Shown piece after piece: positions 18,539 through 27,399 of a stretch of 64,000 bases of DNA. The notes under the pieces are model-generated. The model was not told the DNA's origin. It ran no database searches and saw nothing but the letters and a program-made list of their open reading frames with translations. The DNA lies in the NCBI GenBank assembly GCA_013298025.1, contig JAAFJE010000010.1:124001-188000 (forward strand). The letters are read 5' to 3'. Origin of the DNA: Cytophagales bacterium. GTDB lineage: Bacteria; Bacteroidota; Bacteroidia; Cytophagales; Spirosomataceae. The translations under genes were made by a program, and so were the position numbers. The first letter of the stretch is position 1, and every line of letters starts with the position of its first letter.

Positions 18539-19690
18539 ATGACAAAATATGATTTAATTGTAATTGGTGCTGGAAATGTAGGCACATTCCATGCGTATCA
18601 TGCTTTGCAAGCAGGCAAGAAGGTCTTGATGCTCGAAAAAGATGCCATGCCCGTAGAAGCTACCGTGCGAAACTTTGGACAAGTAGTGCCTTCGGGACAA
18701 GCCCTCGACACGTGGTTTGAATATGGCAGAACGGCACTTTCTATTTACGAAAGCATTCAACAAAACGTTGACATCACCGCCCGACAAAACGGCTCGTATT
18801 ACATCGCTTCCGACGACGACGAAGTACAATTGTTGGAAGAAGCCTTTACGCTGTTCAAAGAGCGAGATTATGCGGCAACCTTGCTCACAAGCGAGCGTTG
18901 CAAAGAACGCCTGCCAGCACTCCAACAAACGTATGGTAAAGCAGGGCTTTTTTTCCCCCAAGAGTTTTCGGTAGAACCCCGTTCGATGGTCCATCGGGTA
19001 CGCAATATGCTTATCCAATACAAAGGCTTGGTGTATCAGAACAATACCACTGTGATTGACTGTAGCATCGACCAAGGCATCGTAATGGTCACGAGTGCCA
19101 AAGGAGAAAAGTTTTTTGCCGAAAAAGTCGCTATCTGCAATGGCAGAGATTTCAAAGCCTTACTACCCGAAATTTTTGACAACAGCGGTCTTATCATCAG
19201 CAAACTCAACATGATGGCTACCATGCCTATGCCACAAGTGGCATTGAAAGGCAATATTTTATCGGGACTCAGCATCAGGCGTTACGACAGCTTTAAATCT
19301 TGCCCCTCCTACCCTAGCCTTACAACACCTGCTTGGCAAGCACCGTATCAGCAATGGGGCATTCATATTTTATTCAAGCAAGCCCTTGATGGCAGCATCA
19401 TCATTGGCGATTCGCATGAGTATGCCTCGGTACAAGCAGCCACCGAGCTAGATTTTAGCATTGATATGCGTATCAATCAGTTGATTTTGCAAGAAGCCCA
19501 ACGCATGATACAATTGCCCTCTTGGGAAATACAACAATACTGGGCAGGCTACTATTCCCAAACCACCGATGGCGGTGTGTATGAGTACCAAATAGCCGAT
19601 AAAATATTTATTGCTACGGGCATCGGAGGCAAGGGCATGACCACCGCACCGGGCTATACCCAAAAACGGGTACATGAAATTTTTGCCTAG
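18539..19690 (+). CDS. TIGR03364-type FAD-dependent oxidoreductase of a phosphonate operon
   Basis: 383 residues of the DAO (D-amino-acid oxidase-like) family: N-terminal dinucleotide fold VIGAGNVGTFHAYHAL, RNFGQVVPSGQ shortly after, and a C-terminal FAD motif IATGIGGKGMTTAPGY. Related enzymes oxidise aminoethylphosphonate derivatives (N-methylated forms are known substrates of this group) to phosphonoacetaldehyde, which the HAD enzyme just upstream could cleave. No signal peptide; cytoplasmic. The pairing with a PhnX-like gene is the reason for the pathway call; the exact substrate is inference. Confidence 0.85.
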   Translation: MTKYDLIVIGAGNVGTFHAYHALQAGKKVLMLEKDAMPVEATVRNFGQVVPSGQALDTWFEYGRTALSIYESIQQNVDITARQNGSYYIASDDDEVQLLEEAFTLFKERDYAATLLTSERCKERLPALQQTYGKAGLFFPQEFSVEPRSMVHRVRNMLIQYKGLVYQNNTTVIDCSIDQGIVMVTSAKGEKFFAEKVAICNGRDFKALLPEIFDNSGLIISKLNMMATMPMPQVALKGNILSGLSIRRYDSFKSCPSYPSLTTPAWQAPYQQWGIHILFKQALDGSIIIGDSHEYASVQAATELDFSIDMRINQLILQEAQRMIQLPSWEIQQYWAGYYSQTTDGGVYEYQIADKIFIATGIGGKGMTTAPGYTQKRVHEIFA

Positions 19691-19755
19691 CTACGTACCC
19701 AAGTTCCGTTAGCAACGCAAGCCCTGCAATATGGGAAGTGTCTTTTCTATGCTCA

Positions 19756-19793
19756 AACCCCATCGGCGTGGTATATTCCAGTCCGATGGGGTT
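19756..19793 (+). terminator. Hairpin downstream of the phosphonate operon
   Basis: AACCCCATCGG (19756-19766) pairs perfectly with CCGATGGGGTT (19783-19793), 66 bases after the flavoenzyme stop and before the CRISPR operon. There is no U-tract. Confidence 0.45.
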
Positions 19794-19924
19794 ACGCCTT
19801 TCTATGGCTATACCGATTACAAAAATGTCGCTTCTATGAAGCTACTTTTTATTCCAAATGATGGTTATTTTTTATATTTGGTAAAATAGTGCTACATTCA
19901 ACATAACATATACTTTTAGACACG

Positions 19925-20803
19925 ATGCAAACCATAACCTTTACTTGCGAAGTAATTACGCCGATGTTTCTGGCAGGAGCAGATGGCACAACCCCAGAAC
20001 TCCGCCCTGCCTCTATCAAGGGAGCTTTACGCTTTTGGTGGCGAGCGATGAATGGGCATTTATCAACTGATGATATGCGAAAGCTTGAAGGAGAGATATT
20101 TGGGAGTACTCAACAAAGGAGCAGTGTAATAATTAGAATTGAACAGGACTTGGAAAAAACTTCAAAAGAATCTCTATTACCACACAGAGGAGATTCTTCA
20201 ACTCCTTGTTTTCCCAAATCTGACGAAAGTTTTATTGTGAAGTTCTCTCTAACCAAAATTGAAAATGATTTCACGTTAGAATCAATTAAAGCCCTTTTTA
20301 TACTGACATCCATTTTAGGCGGCTTAGGTAAAAGAAGTAGAAGAGGTTTTGGTTCTTTTAGAATAACTAATATAAATAATCAAGCCTATTCAGAAGAGCA
20401 AAAGATAGAAAATGTATTGCCTTATATGAACGCACTTGTTGTGAAAAATTCAGCTAATGAAGATAAGTTTAAAATTGATATGAACAGAATCCTACTAAAT
20501 GGTAAAAGTTCATACAAGGATTTAGGCGAATTTCCTTATGTGACAGAAATTAAGATAGGAACACAGGTTAAAACAGTATCAGAAATAGGAAATTCCACTC
20601 ATAAGGTAATGTCAAGTGATGCTTTTCTTTATAAAAGTACTGTCGGTTCTGGAAATCCTCGCTTTGCATCTCCTATTTACATTTCTATATTAAAAGATAA
20701 TTTGCCAATTATTACAACACTTAAAACAGTATCACATGGTGATAAAAAATGGAGTTTACAAACAGATTTAAAAAAACAGATTTTAAAAAACGAAATTTTA
20801 TGA
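19925..20803 (+). CDS. cmr1: Type III-B CRISPR RAMP protein Cmr1
   Basis: 292 residues. The opening is diagnostic of Cmr1: TCEVITPMFLAGADGTTPELR, then ASIKGALRFWWRAMNG, and a glycine-rich RAMP loop GGLGKRSRRGFGSF about residues 134-147. Cmr1 sits at one end of the Cmr ribonucleoprotein, near the 3' end of the guide. It is the first gene of a tight seven-gene operon; its stop overlaps the cmr2 start (ATGA at 20800-20803). From about 20100 the sequence is clearly more AT-rich than the upstream metabolic genes, suggesting acquisition by transfer. Confidence 0.9.
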   Translation: MQTITFTCEVITPMFLAGADGTTPELRPASIKGALRFWWRAMNGHLSTDDMRKLEGEIFGSTQQRSSVIIRIEQDLEKTSKESLLPHRGDSSTPCFPKSDESFIVKFSLTKIENDFTLESIKALFILTSILGGLGKRSRRGFGSFRITNINNQAYSEEQKIENVLPYMNALVVKNSANEDKFKIDMNRILLNGKSSYKDLGEFPYVTEIKIGTQVKTVSEIGNSTHKVMSSDAFLYKSTVGSGNPRFASPIYISILKDNLPIITTLKTVSHGDKKWSLQTDLKKQILKNEIL

Positions 20804-22515
20804 GCAATAACAAAACATATCTATTCCTACTAACCATTGGCCCCGTACAATCGTTTATTGCTCAGGCAAGGAAAACGCAAGATTTGTATGCAGGGAGTCA
20901 GTTACTATCTGATTTAATTGGTTTTGCAATGAACCAAACCCAAGAATCGGGCGAAATTATATTCCCATTTTTAGACGCAAAATCGAAACCCAACAGATTT
21001 GTAGCCAAAATTACTTGTCAAGATGTTAAGGTATTCGGCAATAATTTACAAGTCAAAGTAAAAGAGGAACTAAATCGAATAGCTAAAGATGCTTTGGGAA
21101 AATGGTTTGAAGTAGCAAGTTATCAGATAGACGATTTCTTAGAAACGTACTGGACTGCCATTATTTATGACGAAAATAAAAAGTATAACGAACAGTATAA
21201 AGAACTTGAACGAACACTTGGAGGAATAAAAAACTATAGAGTTTTTAAACAACTTTCATTGCCCGAACAAGGACGAAAATGTTCTGTAAATGGCTTCTAT
21301 GATGCTTTATTTTATAGGAAATTAGATAGAGAAACACAACAAGATATTACCTTTTTGAGAGAACAAAGACATCTCAATAATAATGCAATTATTGTTGATA
21401 ATGATACAATGGTCGGTTTAGGTATAATCCAAAAAGGAGAAGGCATTTGTGGCTTAACGCTTCTAAAAAGAAGATATAAAGAAAACGCATACACATTTCC
21501 TTCAACTGCCAATATAGCACTGTTACATATACTTAATAATCCCGTTGTCAAAGACAGTGGAACACTTACGCCTTTATTAATTTGTGATGGTGCAAGCGAG
21601 AATACAATTGATAATTTTAATGGACAGTTGCTGTTTAGTGAAAATATTAATAGTGAATATTTTAAGAAACAGGACATCAAATGTAGAGAAGACGCATTCA
21701 GCGATTGTTTTGAGAGTTTTAAAAAAGTAGTCGAACAAGAGAATTTGAAATTTCTTAAATATTATGCTGTGATTGTATTTGATGCGGATGATATGGGTAA
21801 AAAACTGTCTGCCTGCGATTCAATTGAAAAACACAAAGAGTTATCACGCAAGTTGTCTGAGTATGCAAAATGTGCAAGAGAATATATTGATGAAGGGCGA
21901 GGAAAAACAATTTATGCAGGTGGTGACGACTTTATGGGGCTTCTTAACTTGACAACTTTATTTGAATCAATCCAAAAGTTAAGAGAAACGTTTGAAGAAC
22001 AATTTCAGGCAGAACAGCTAACATTTTCAGCAGGGATAGCTATTGCTCATTACAAAGCACCACTTGGCGAAGTGTTGAACTATGCAAGAAAAATGGAGCA
22101 TAAAGCCAAAGAACAAGATGGGAAAAACGCATTTGGAATTGCTGTTATGAAACAATCAGGAGAAATTCATGAAACTATTTTACCTTGGGTAAACTCATTG
22201 AAGGAATACCGATGGTATCCTTCAATATTGAAACTGATACAAGAAAGTTTGAAAGATAAGATTAGTCCTAGTTTTATCAAAACACTAAATGAAGAAATTA
22301 GCATTTGGGACAATAAATCATCTGATTTCGCAGAAATAACTTCACACGAAATAGTAAGACTTTTGTCGAGAGCTAATAAGTTTGCTGATAAAAAGTTATT
22401 AGAAACAATTGCAGAGGATATTCTATCACTCTACAATGACTCAAACTTTAAGGATAAGACAGACTATTTTACAAATGCTTTAAACATTGCAGACTTCATT
22501 AATAGAAAATTCTAA
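20800..22515 (+). CDS. cmr2: Type III-B Cas10 (Cmr2), cyclase-competent, no HD domain
   Basis: 571 residues from ATG 20800, chosen over an upstream in-frame ATG at 20749 because it gives the standard start MSNNKTYLFLLTIGPVQSFI and an ATGA overlap with cmr1. Cas10 landmarks: GPVQSFIAQARKTQDLYAGS, first palm motif IVFDADDMGKK, and the cyclase motif GGDD at 374-377 (YAGGDDFMG). There is no N-terminal HD nuclease. It should make cyclic oligoadenylates on target RNA binding but lack direct ssDNA cleavage. A CARF effector encoded three genes on is the likely receiver of the signal. Confidence 0.93.
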   Translation: MSNNKTYLFLLTIGPVQSFIAQARKTQDLYAGSQLLSDLIGFAMNQTQESGEIIFPFLDAKSKPNRFVAKITCQDVKVFGNNLQVKVKEELNRIAKDALGKWFEVASYQIDDFLETYWTAIIYDENKKYNEQYKELERTLGGIKNYRVFKQLSLPEQGRKCSVNGFYDALFYRKLDRETQQDITFLREQRHLNNNAIIVDNDTMVGLGIIQKGEGICGLTLLKRRYKENAYTFPSTANIALLHILNNPVVKDSGTLTPLLICDGASENTIDNFNGQLLFSENINSEYFKKQDIKCREDAFSDCFESFKKVVEQENLKFLKYYAVIVFDADDMGKKLSACDSIEKHKELSRKLSEYAKCAREYIDEGRGKTIYAGGDDFMGLLNLTTLFESIQKLRETFEEQFQAEQLTFSAGIAIAHYKAPLGEVLNYARKMEHKAKEQDGKNAFGIAVMKQSGEIHETILPWVNSLKEYRWYPSILKLIQESLKDKISPSFIKTLNEEISIWDNKSSDFAEITSHEIVRLLSRANKFADKKLLETIAEDILSLYNDSNFKDKTDYFTNALNIADFINRKF

Positions 22516-22517
22516 CT

Positions 22518-23612
22518 ATGCAAACAATTCATATACAAGCATCTGATACTCTTTTTTTTAGAGATGCAAAGCCTTTTGAACTATCAGAAGAGTCATGGGC
22601 GAGTAGTATGTTCCCTAATATATCACCAAGCACATTTTTAGGTGCAATTAGAACGGCATTTGGTACACAGAATAATTTAGATGTTACAAAAATTAAAGAT
22701 AGCACATTAGAAGCTACTATTAAAAATTTTGGTATCACTGTCGGAAATGAATTATCTGGTGAAATATATCCAACATTTGCTATGCCTCGTGACTTGATTG
22801 GAAATGGAGGCAAAACGAAAGGGTTACAAATAGTTGACAATACATTCTCAAGTAACCCTTTTAAAAAAGTTTTACTCAATGATACATCTGAGAAGTCGGA
22901 AGATTTAGAAGATTTTAGAATGTCTTTAGAAGATTTTCAGGCATACTTAAATGGAACAAAAGTTTTTTCTTATGATAAAAATAAAACCCTATTTCATTTA
23001 GATGATTTTTGTGTAATCGAGTCTAAAATAGGCATCGGTAGAGATAAGTCTAAAAATGTAACAAGAGAAAGTGCTTTATATAGAGCAGGAATGAATAGAA
23101 TGGAAGGTAAAAAAGGGAAACTGCATTTTTTTGCTACATTGAATAACATCATTTTAGAAAAAGAAGGTATATTAAAACTCGGAGGTGAAAATAAAACAGC
23201 TCTTTATCAAGAAGGAATTTTAGTAGATGTAGATTGTCCAACGGTTGATAATAATACATTTTTATTTAAACTCTATCTTTTCACTCCTGCTATTTTTCAA
23301 AACGGTTCAATACCTGACTTTATTAATTCTCAGTCTTGTGAAGGAGAGATAAATGGTATAGAAGTACAGCTTTTAACTTCTGCTATTGGTCGTTTTATAC
23401 CTTACGGAGGTTTTGATTTAGACAAGAATTGTCCAAAAGCCTTGTATAAAGCTGTCCCCGCTGGAAGTGTTTACTATTTTGCCTTGAAGAATAAAAATCA
23501 ACCTCAAAAGCAAATAGAACAGTTAATTCACTTTTTTAATACCGAGAAAAACTCTATTAGTACTGAGAGGAAAAATGAAGGTTTTGGAATCGTGTACGTA
23601 GCAAACATTTAA
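22518..23612 (+). CDS. cmr3: Type III-B RAMP protein Cmr3
   Basis: 364 residues. The Cmr3 signature DTLFFRDAKPFELSEESWAS is at the N-terminus, followed by PSTFLGAIRTAFG. The C-terminus carries RFIPYGGFDLD and a RAMP glycine loop (NEGFGIVYVANI). Cmr3 caps the 5' handle of the crRNA next to Cas10. It starts 2 bases after the cmr2 stop, so is co-translated. Confidence 0.9.
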   Translation: MQTIHIQASDTLFFRDAKPFELSEESWASSMFPNISPSTFLGAIRTAFGTQNNLDVTKIKDSTLEATIKNFGITVGNELSGEIYPTFAMPRDLIGNGGKTKGLQIVDNTFSSNPFKKVLLNDTSEKSEDLEDFRMSLEDFQAYLNGTKVFSYDKNKTLFHLDDFCVIESKIGIGRDKSKNVTRESALYRAGMNRMEGKKGKLHFFATLNNIILEKEGILKLGGENKTALYQEGILVDVDCPTVDNNTFLFKLYLFTPAIFQNGSIPDFINSQSCEGEINGIEVQLLTSAIGRFIPYGGFDLDKNCPKALYKAVPAGSVYYFALKNKNQPQKQIEQLIHFFNTEKNSISTERKNEGFGIVYVANI

Positions 23613-23619
23613 AGTAGAT

Positions 23620-24951
23620 ATGAAAAAGACGATTATAGTCACAGTAGGAACATCTCTTTGTGAAAACAATGAAGTAAATGCAACAGGGCTTAAAGGATGT
23701 TTGTATAATGAAATCCACAAGCATTTAAAGCAGCAGCATTTAACCCGTTGTAAAAAAGACCTTTTATATTTAATTGAAAATAAACAAGATAATACCATTT
23801 GTGCAGAACTCCAAAGTATTGCCAAAATTAAAGAAAGTAATGTTGATATTGAGATTTACCTCATTTGTACTGATACAATACTATCTCCTTTATGTGCCGA
23901 ATTTATTGCTAAAAGACTGATAAACAACGGCATTTCTGTAAAGTTTGAGTATAATAGCCTCCATATTATTGAAGGTCTTATTGTTGATGGAGCAAATGCT
24001 TCTACAACTTTTGAAGAAAAAGGATTTCCTAATTTAATTCAAATAATAAAGGATATAGAAAAACAGGCAAGTGCGGAAAATCGCCCAATTCTTAATATTT
24101 CAGGAGGTTATAAAGCTTTGATTCCAGTAATGACAATTATGGGGCAACTTTACAACATGGAAATTAACTACATGTACGAGGATGCAGAAGAACTTATCAA
24201 AATTAATAGTTTACCTATCAATTTTGATTGGAATGAGGGAGAATTCTATTTAGAATACTTGAAAAAGAGTGGGTTAAATGAAATTAAACAGTTTTCGGAG
24301 AAATTTTCTGAAATATTAGCTACACTTCGTGGTCTGGGTCTTATTCAAAAAGACAAGTATGAATTAACTGTTATTGGGAACTTGTATAAAGAATATCTTA
24401 TAGGAATTGATACATCACAGAAAAACAATATTAACGGATACCTAGTAGAACTAAAAGTATATAAGCATTTTATGGAAAATCATTCTTTAGATTATATAGA
24501 AATTCGACAAGGAAAAAGTTTTTATTGGGATACAAATGAAAAAAGCAAATTCTATGAGCAAGCTCAATTTGATAACGATGATACTAAGGAACAAAAAATA
24601 GAAATTGATATTTGGCTTAAAACAAATGATAATTTGGAGCTATGGTGTGAAGTAAAGTCACTTTCAGAAACAGGTCTGAAAAAAGCAAAAAAACAAACAT
24701 CAGCCAAGTTAGATTTTATCAGGTATACTCAATATGCTTCAATTGAAGAGTTTAGATTAATTGTTTACAAGTTACCTAAAACCAATATTATGAAATACGA
24801 GCGAAAGCTAAATGAAATTAAAATGCTTTTTCAAGATAGTGAAATTCAATTCAAGCTATTTGTAATAGAGCTTCCTGAAAATAAGAGAGGGCAAATTGAA
24901 CCTAAAAAAATATTTGAAAACAGTCTTACAATTACTCCATTTGAGCTATAA
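23620..24951 (+). CDS. CARF - PD-(D/E)xK nuclease, candidate cOA-activated effector
   Basis: 443 residues. Residues 1-200 form a CARF sensor of the APE2256-like type: IIVTVGTSLCENN at the first strand and LNISGGYKALIPVMTIMGQL at 158-177, the ligand-loop GGYK motif. Residues about 215-262 look like a winged helix. Residues about 270-385 form a restriction-endonuclease-like fold: VELKVYKHF helix, Asp330 (IEIDIW), then Glu344-x-Lys346 (WCEVKSL). Such proteins are switched on by cyclic oligoadenylate from Cas10 and cut DNA or RNA. It lies between cmr3 and cmr4 in the same operon, with gaps of 7 and 12 bases, so it belongs to this system. Family and target specificity are inference. Confidence 0.85.
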   Translation: MKKTIIVTVGTSLCENNEVNATGLKGCLYNEIHKHLKQQHLTRCKKDLLYLIENKQDNTICAELQSIAKIKESNVDIEIYLICTDTILSPLCAEFIAKRLINNGISVKFEYNSLHIIEGLIVDGANASTTFEEKGFPNLIQIIKDIEKQASAENRPILNISGGYKALIPVMTIMGQLYNMEINYMYEDAEELIKINSLPINFDWNEGEFYLEYLKKSGLNEIKQFSEKFSEILATLRGLGLIQKDKYELTVIGNLYKEYLIGIDTSQKNNINGYLVELKVYKHFMENHSLDYIEIRQGKSFYWDTNEKSKFYEQAQFDNDDTKEQKIEIDIWLKTNDNLELWCEVKSLSETGLKKAKKQTSAKLDFIRYTQYASIEEFRLIVYKLPKTNIMKYERKLNEIKMLFQDSEIQFKLFVIELPENKRGQIEPKKIFENSLTITPFEL

Positions 24952-24963
24952 AATCATTCAACT

Positions 24964-25905
24964 ATGTACAAAACATCAGAACCCCTATTTCTTTTTTGTG
25001 AAACACCACTCCATGCTGGTAGTGGTAACGATTTAGGCATTATTGATATGCCCATCCAACGTGAACGCCATACAGGTTTTCCTAAAATAGAAAGTTCAAG
25101 CTTAAAAGGAAGTTTAAGAGAAGCTTTTGAAAGGACAGCTACTAATTTAGTTACACAAGAAAAAATCCATCGTGTATTTGGCTTTGACAATACCAATGCT
25201 GATAAATCTTTAACCACCGAAAACGGTGCTTTTGCTAACAAAAAAGACCAAGATTTTTCAGGTTGTATTGCATTTACTGATGCCAGAATTTTACTTTTTC
25301 CAGTAAAATCTCATACGGGTGTTTTTGCATGGATTACCTGTCCAAGAGTTGTTGGTCGCTTTATTTCCGAAATGAAAGAATATTGTAAATTATCTGATGC
25401 TGAATTAGCAACACTTCAAGTTAATACAACAGGCTCAGGTTCAAAAGTATGCAAAGAGGGTTCAGTTGGTTTAGAAGAATATATTTTTGAAGGAATAACA
25501 GAAGAACAAAATGTTACAGCCTTTGGTAAGTGGATAGCAAGAAAGCTTTTCCCTAATCTCAATAATAATTATTGGTCAACCAAGCTTAAAACCGATATTG
25601 TTGTTTTGTCCGATGATGATTTTGCCGATTTTGTACAACATTCTACCGAAGTAATTACGAGAACAAAAATAAATAATGAAACAGGAACGGTTTCGGATAC
25701 TGCCTTATTTACAGAGGAATATCTTCCTGCGGAAAGCTTGATGTATTCAATCGTAATGTTTGCACCAGAATTTAAGCTTAATGGTATGAAAGAAAATGAG
25801 GTACAACAATTCTATACAGATACACTTCCTGAGATTTTTCAAATTGGAGGTAATGCTACATTAGGCAAAGGAATTGTAAGAACTAAACCTAAAAAACAAG
25901 CATAA
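24964..25905 (+). CDS. cmr4: Type III-B backbone RNase Cmr4
   Basis: 313 residues. The Cmr4 signature is complete: ETPLHAGSGNDLGIIDMPIQ, then HTGFPKIESSSLKGSLREAF. Asp28 (IIDMPIQRE) matches the Asp that cuts target RNA every six nucleotides in known Cmr4 proteins, so the target-RNA cleavage activity looks intact. The C-terminus has GGNATLGKGIVR. Several copies form the helical backbone of the complex. Confidence 0.93.
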   Translation: MYKTSEPLFLFCETPLHAGSGNDLGIIDMPIQRERHTGFPKIESSSLKGSLREAFERTATNLVTQEKIHRVFGFDNTNADKSLTTENGAFANKKDQDFSGCIAFTDARILLFPVKSHTGVFAWITCPRVVGRFISEMKEYCKLSDAELATLQVNTTGSGSKVCKEGSVGLEEYIFEGITEEQNVTAFGKWIARKLFPNLNNNYWSTKLKTDIVVLSDDDFADFVQHSTEVITRTKINNETGTVSDTALFTEEYLPAESLMYSIVMFAPEFKLNGMKENEVQQFYTDTLPEIFQIGGNATLGKGIVRTKPKKQA

Positions 25906-25909
25906 TACA

Positions 25910-26305
25910 ATGGCACAAGAAATAAAACGCAAAGCAATTTCTCAGGAAAGAGCAAAATTTGCTTGGTTATATGCCCAAGAAAGTAAAAATGATAATAAAG
26001 TTTCGGAAAAATATAAATCTCATGTTCGAGAGTTTCCTATGCTGGTTTTAACCAATGGTTTGGTTAACGCTGTAGCATTTGCTTATGAAAAAGGAAATAT
26101 TGGGAGAAATAGAACTTCTGGTGATATAGGTTGGGAATTGGTTTATAATCATTTAGAGAAATGGCTTAAAGATGACTGTGGTATGAACTTGATACAAGCT
26201 GATGGTTTGATTCAAGAACTCTTAAAATGTGAACCTAATAGGCTTCGTATGTTAAGTAATGAAACTATTTCTCTTTTCACTTGGCTAAAACGCTTTGTTT
26301 CATAG
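25910..26305 (+). CDS. cmr5: Type III-B small subunit Cmr5
   Basis: 131 residues, all-helical, starting 4 bases after cmr4. KSHVREFPMLVLTNGLVNAVAFAYEK is typical of Cmr5 (the buried helix that contacts the target strand). Together with Cmr4 it forms the minor filament. No catalytic residues are expected. Confidence 0.9.
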   Translation: MAQEIKRKAISQERAKFAWLYAQESKNDNKVSEKYKSHVREFPMLVLTNGLVNAVAFAYEKGNIGRNRTSGDIGWELVYNHLEKWLKDDCGMNLIQADGLIQELLKCEPNRLRMLSNETISLFTWLKRFVS

Positions 26306-26307
26306 AT

Positions 26308-27198
26308 ATGGAAAATTTCAACTTGTTACTCAATAAAGATGAGCATATTCTAAATAAGAAAACTTTAGAGTTTACTCCATTATCACGAAAAGATAAGAAC
26401 AAAAAAGAAGTTGGTAGAAAAGACCAACTAGAAACGTTCAGACATTGGGATATAATTAAGTGGACTGCTTTAAAGGAAAGGCAGATTAACCACGCCAAAT
26501 TACTATGTCCTGTTACAAGCGTACCTTTAGAGCTTTCGCCTGATTATAGATTAATTGTTGGGTTGGGTAATCCTTCTATTTACGAAACATCTATCACATT
26601 ACATCACATTTACGGCTTTCCATACATTCCTGCCAGTGCAATAAAAGGCGTTTTACGAAACTATGTAATCAATGAGTTTTTTCAACTCAATGATGAAGAA
26701 TTAGCAAAAGTTAAAAAGGAAGACATTGGTCAAGCAAAAGAGCAAAAAGCACTTAAATCAAGTATAGATTTCTGTCATATATTTGGCTGTCCTGAAAACT
26801 CAGCCAAGAAAAACAAAGATGATAAACAGTTAGCATTTATTGGAGATATTATTTTCTTTGATAGTTTTCCTACCCAAAAGCCTAACTTAGAAATGGATGT
26901 AATGACGGTTCATTATCCAAAATATTATGGAGAAGGAACACTTCCGCCAGCAGATTGGCAACAACCTAATCCCATACCATTTTTAACGCTTAAAAATAAT
27001 CCAGCAAAGAATAGAATTAATAAATTCCAGTTTATCATAGGGTTAAGAAATGGAGCAGAAAATAGAGACATTTCTATTGGTAATTATAAAGGGAAATTAG
27101 TAGAGATTACGGCTTCGTTACTCTTTCAAGCCCTCACCAACCACGGCATTGGTGCAAAAACCGCCGTGGGTTATGGATATTTCGGAGAACAGAAATAA
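26308..27198 (+). CDS. cmr6: Type III-B RAMP protein Cmr6
   Basis: 296 residues from ATG 26308, two bases after the cmr5 stop; the open frame back to 26281 begins with TTG inside cmr5 and is rejected. Cmr6 features: NPSIYETSITLHHIYGFPYIP, ASAIKGVLRNYV, the cysteine/His segment HIFGCPE, and a C-terminal RAMP glycine loop GIGAKTAVGYG. It occupies the guide 3' end of the complex next to Cmr1. It is the last gene of the operon and is followed by a terminator. Confidence 0.92.
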   Translation: MENFNLLLNKDEHILNKKTLEFTPLSRKDKNKKEVGRKDQLETFRHWDIIKWTALKERQINHAKLLCPVTSVPLELSPDYRLIVGLGNPSIYETSITLHHIYGFPYIPASAIKGVLRNYVINEFFQLNDEELAKVKKEDIGQAKEQKALKSSIDFCHIFGCPENSAKKNKDDKQLAFIGDIIFFDSFPTQKPNLEMDVMTVHYPKYYGEGTLPPADWQQPNPIPFLTLKNNPAKNRINKFQFIIGLRNGAENRDISIGNYKGKLVEITASLLFQALTNHGIGAKTAVGYGYFGEQK

Positions 27199-27216
27199 GT
27201 ATAAAGCCCAAAAACA

Positions 27217-27250
27217 AAATCCGCCCAGATACTAGGCGGATTTTTTACTT
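27217..27250 (+). terminator. Terminator of the cmr operon
   Basis: AAATCCGCC (27217-27225) pairs with GGCGGATTT (27235-27243) around a 9-base loop and is followed by TTT, 18 bases after the cmr6 stop. Confidence 0.85.
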
Positions 27251-27399
27251 GTTTAGCTTTCCAACATTACACAATGGAGGTCTATACAGTATTGCTTTAT
27301 CATCAATCAAAATCGTTTAGGCAATATTGAACGACATATAAGTATTTAAAAATCAAAACAATAACCCATAATCGACAATTTGAAAATTTGCCTTGTTAC

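Noticed and set aside
19691-19924. Possible CRISPR leader or repeats in front of cmr1
   Set aside because: Only a single hairpin (19756-19793) is present; no direct repeats with regular spacing occur here or after cmr6.
26281-26307. Earlier start for cmr6 overlapping cmr5
   Set aside because: It begins with TTG within cmr5; ATG 26308 lies two bases behind the cmr5 stop and matches the family start.
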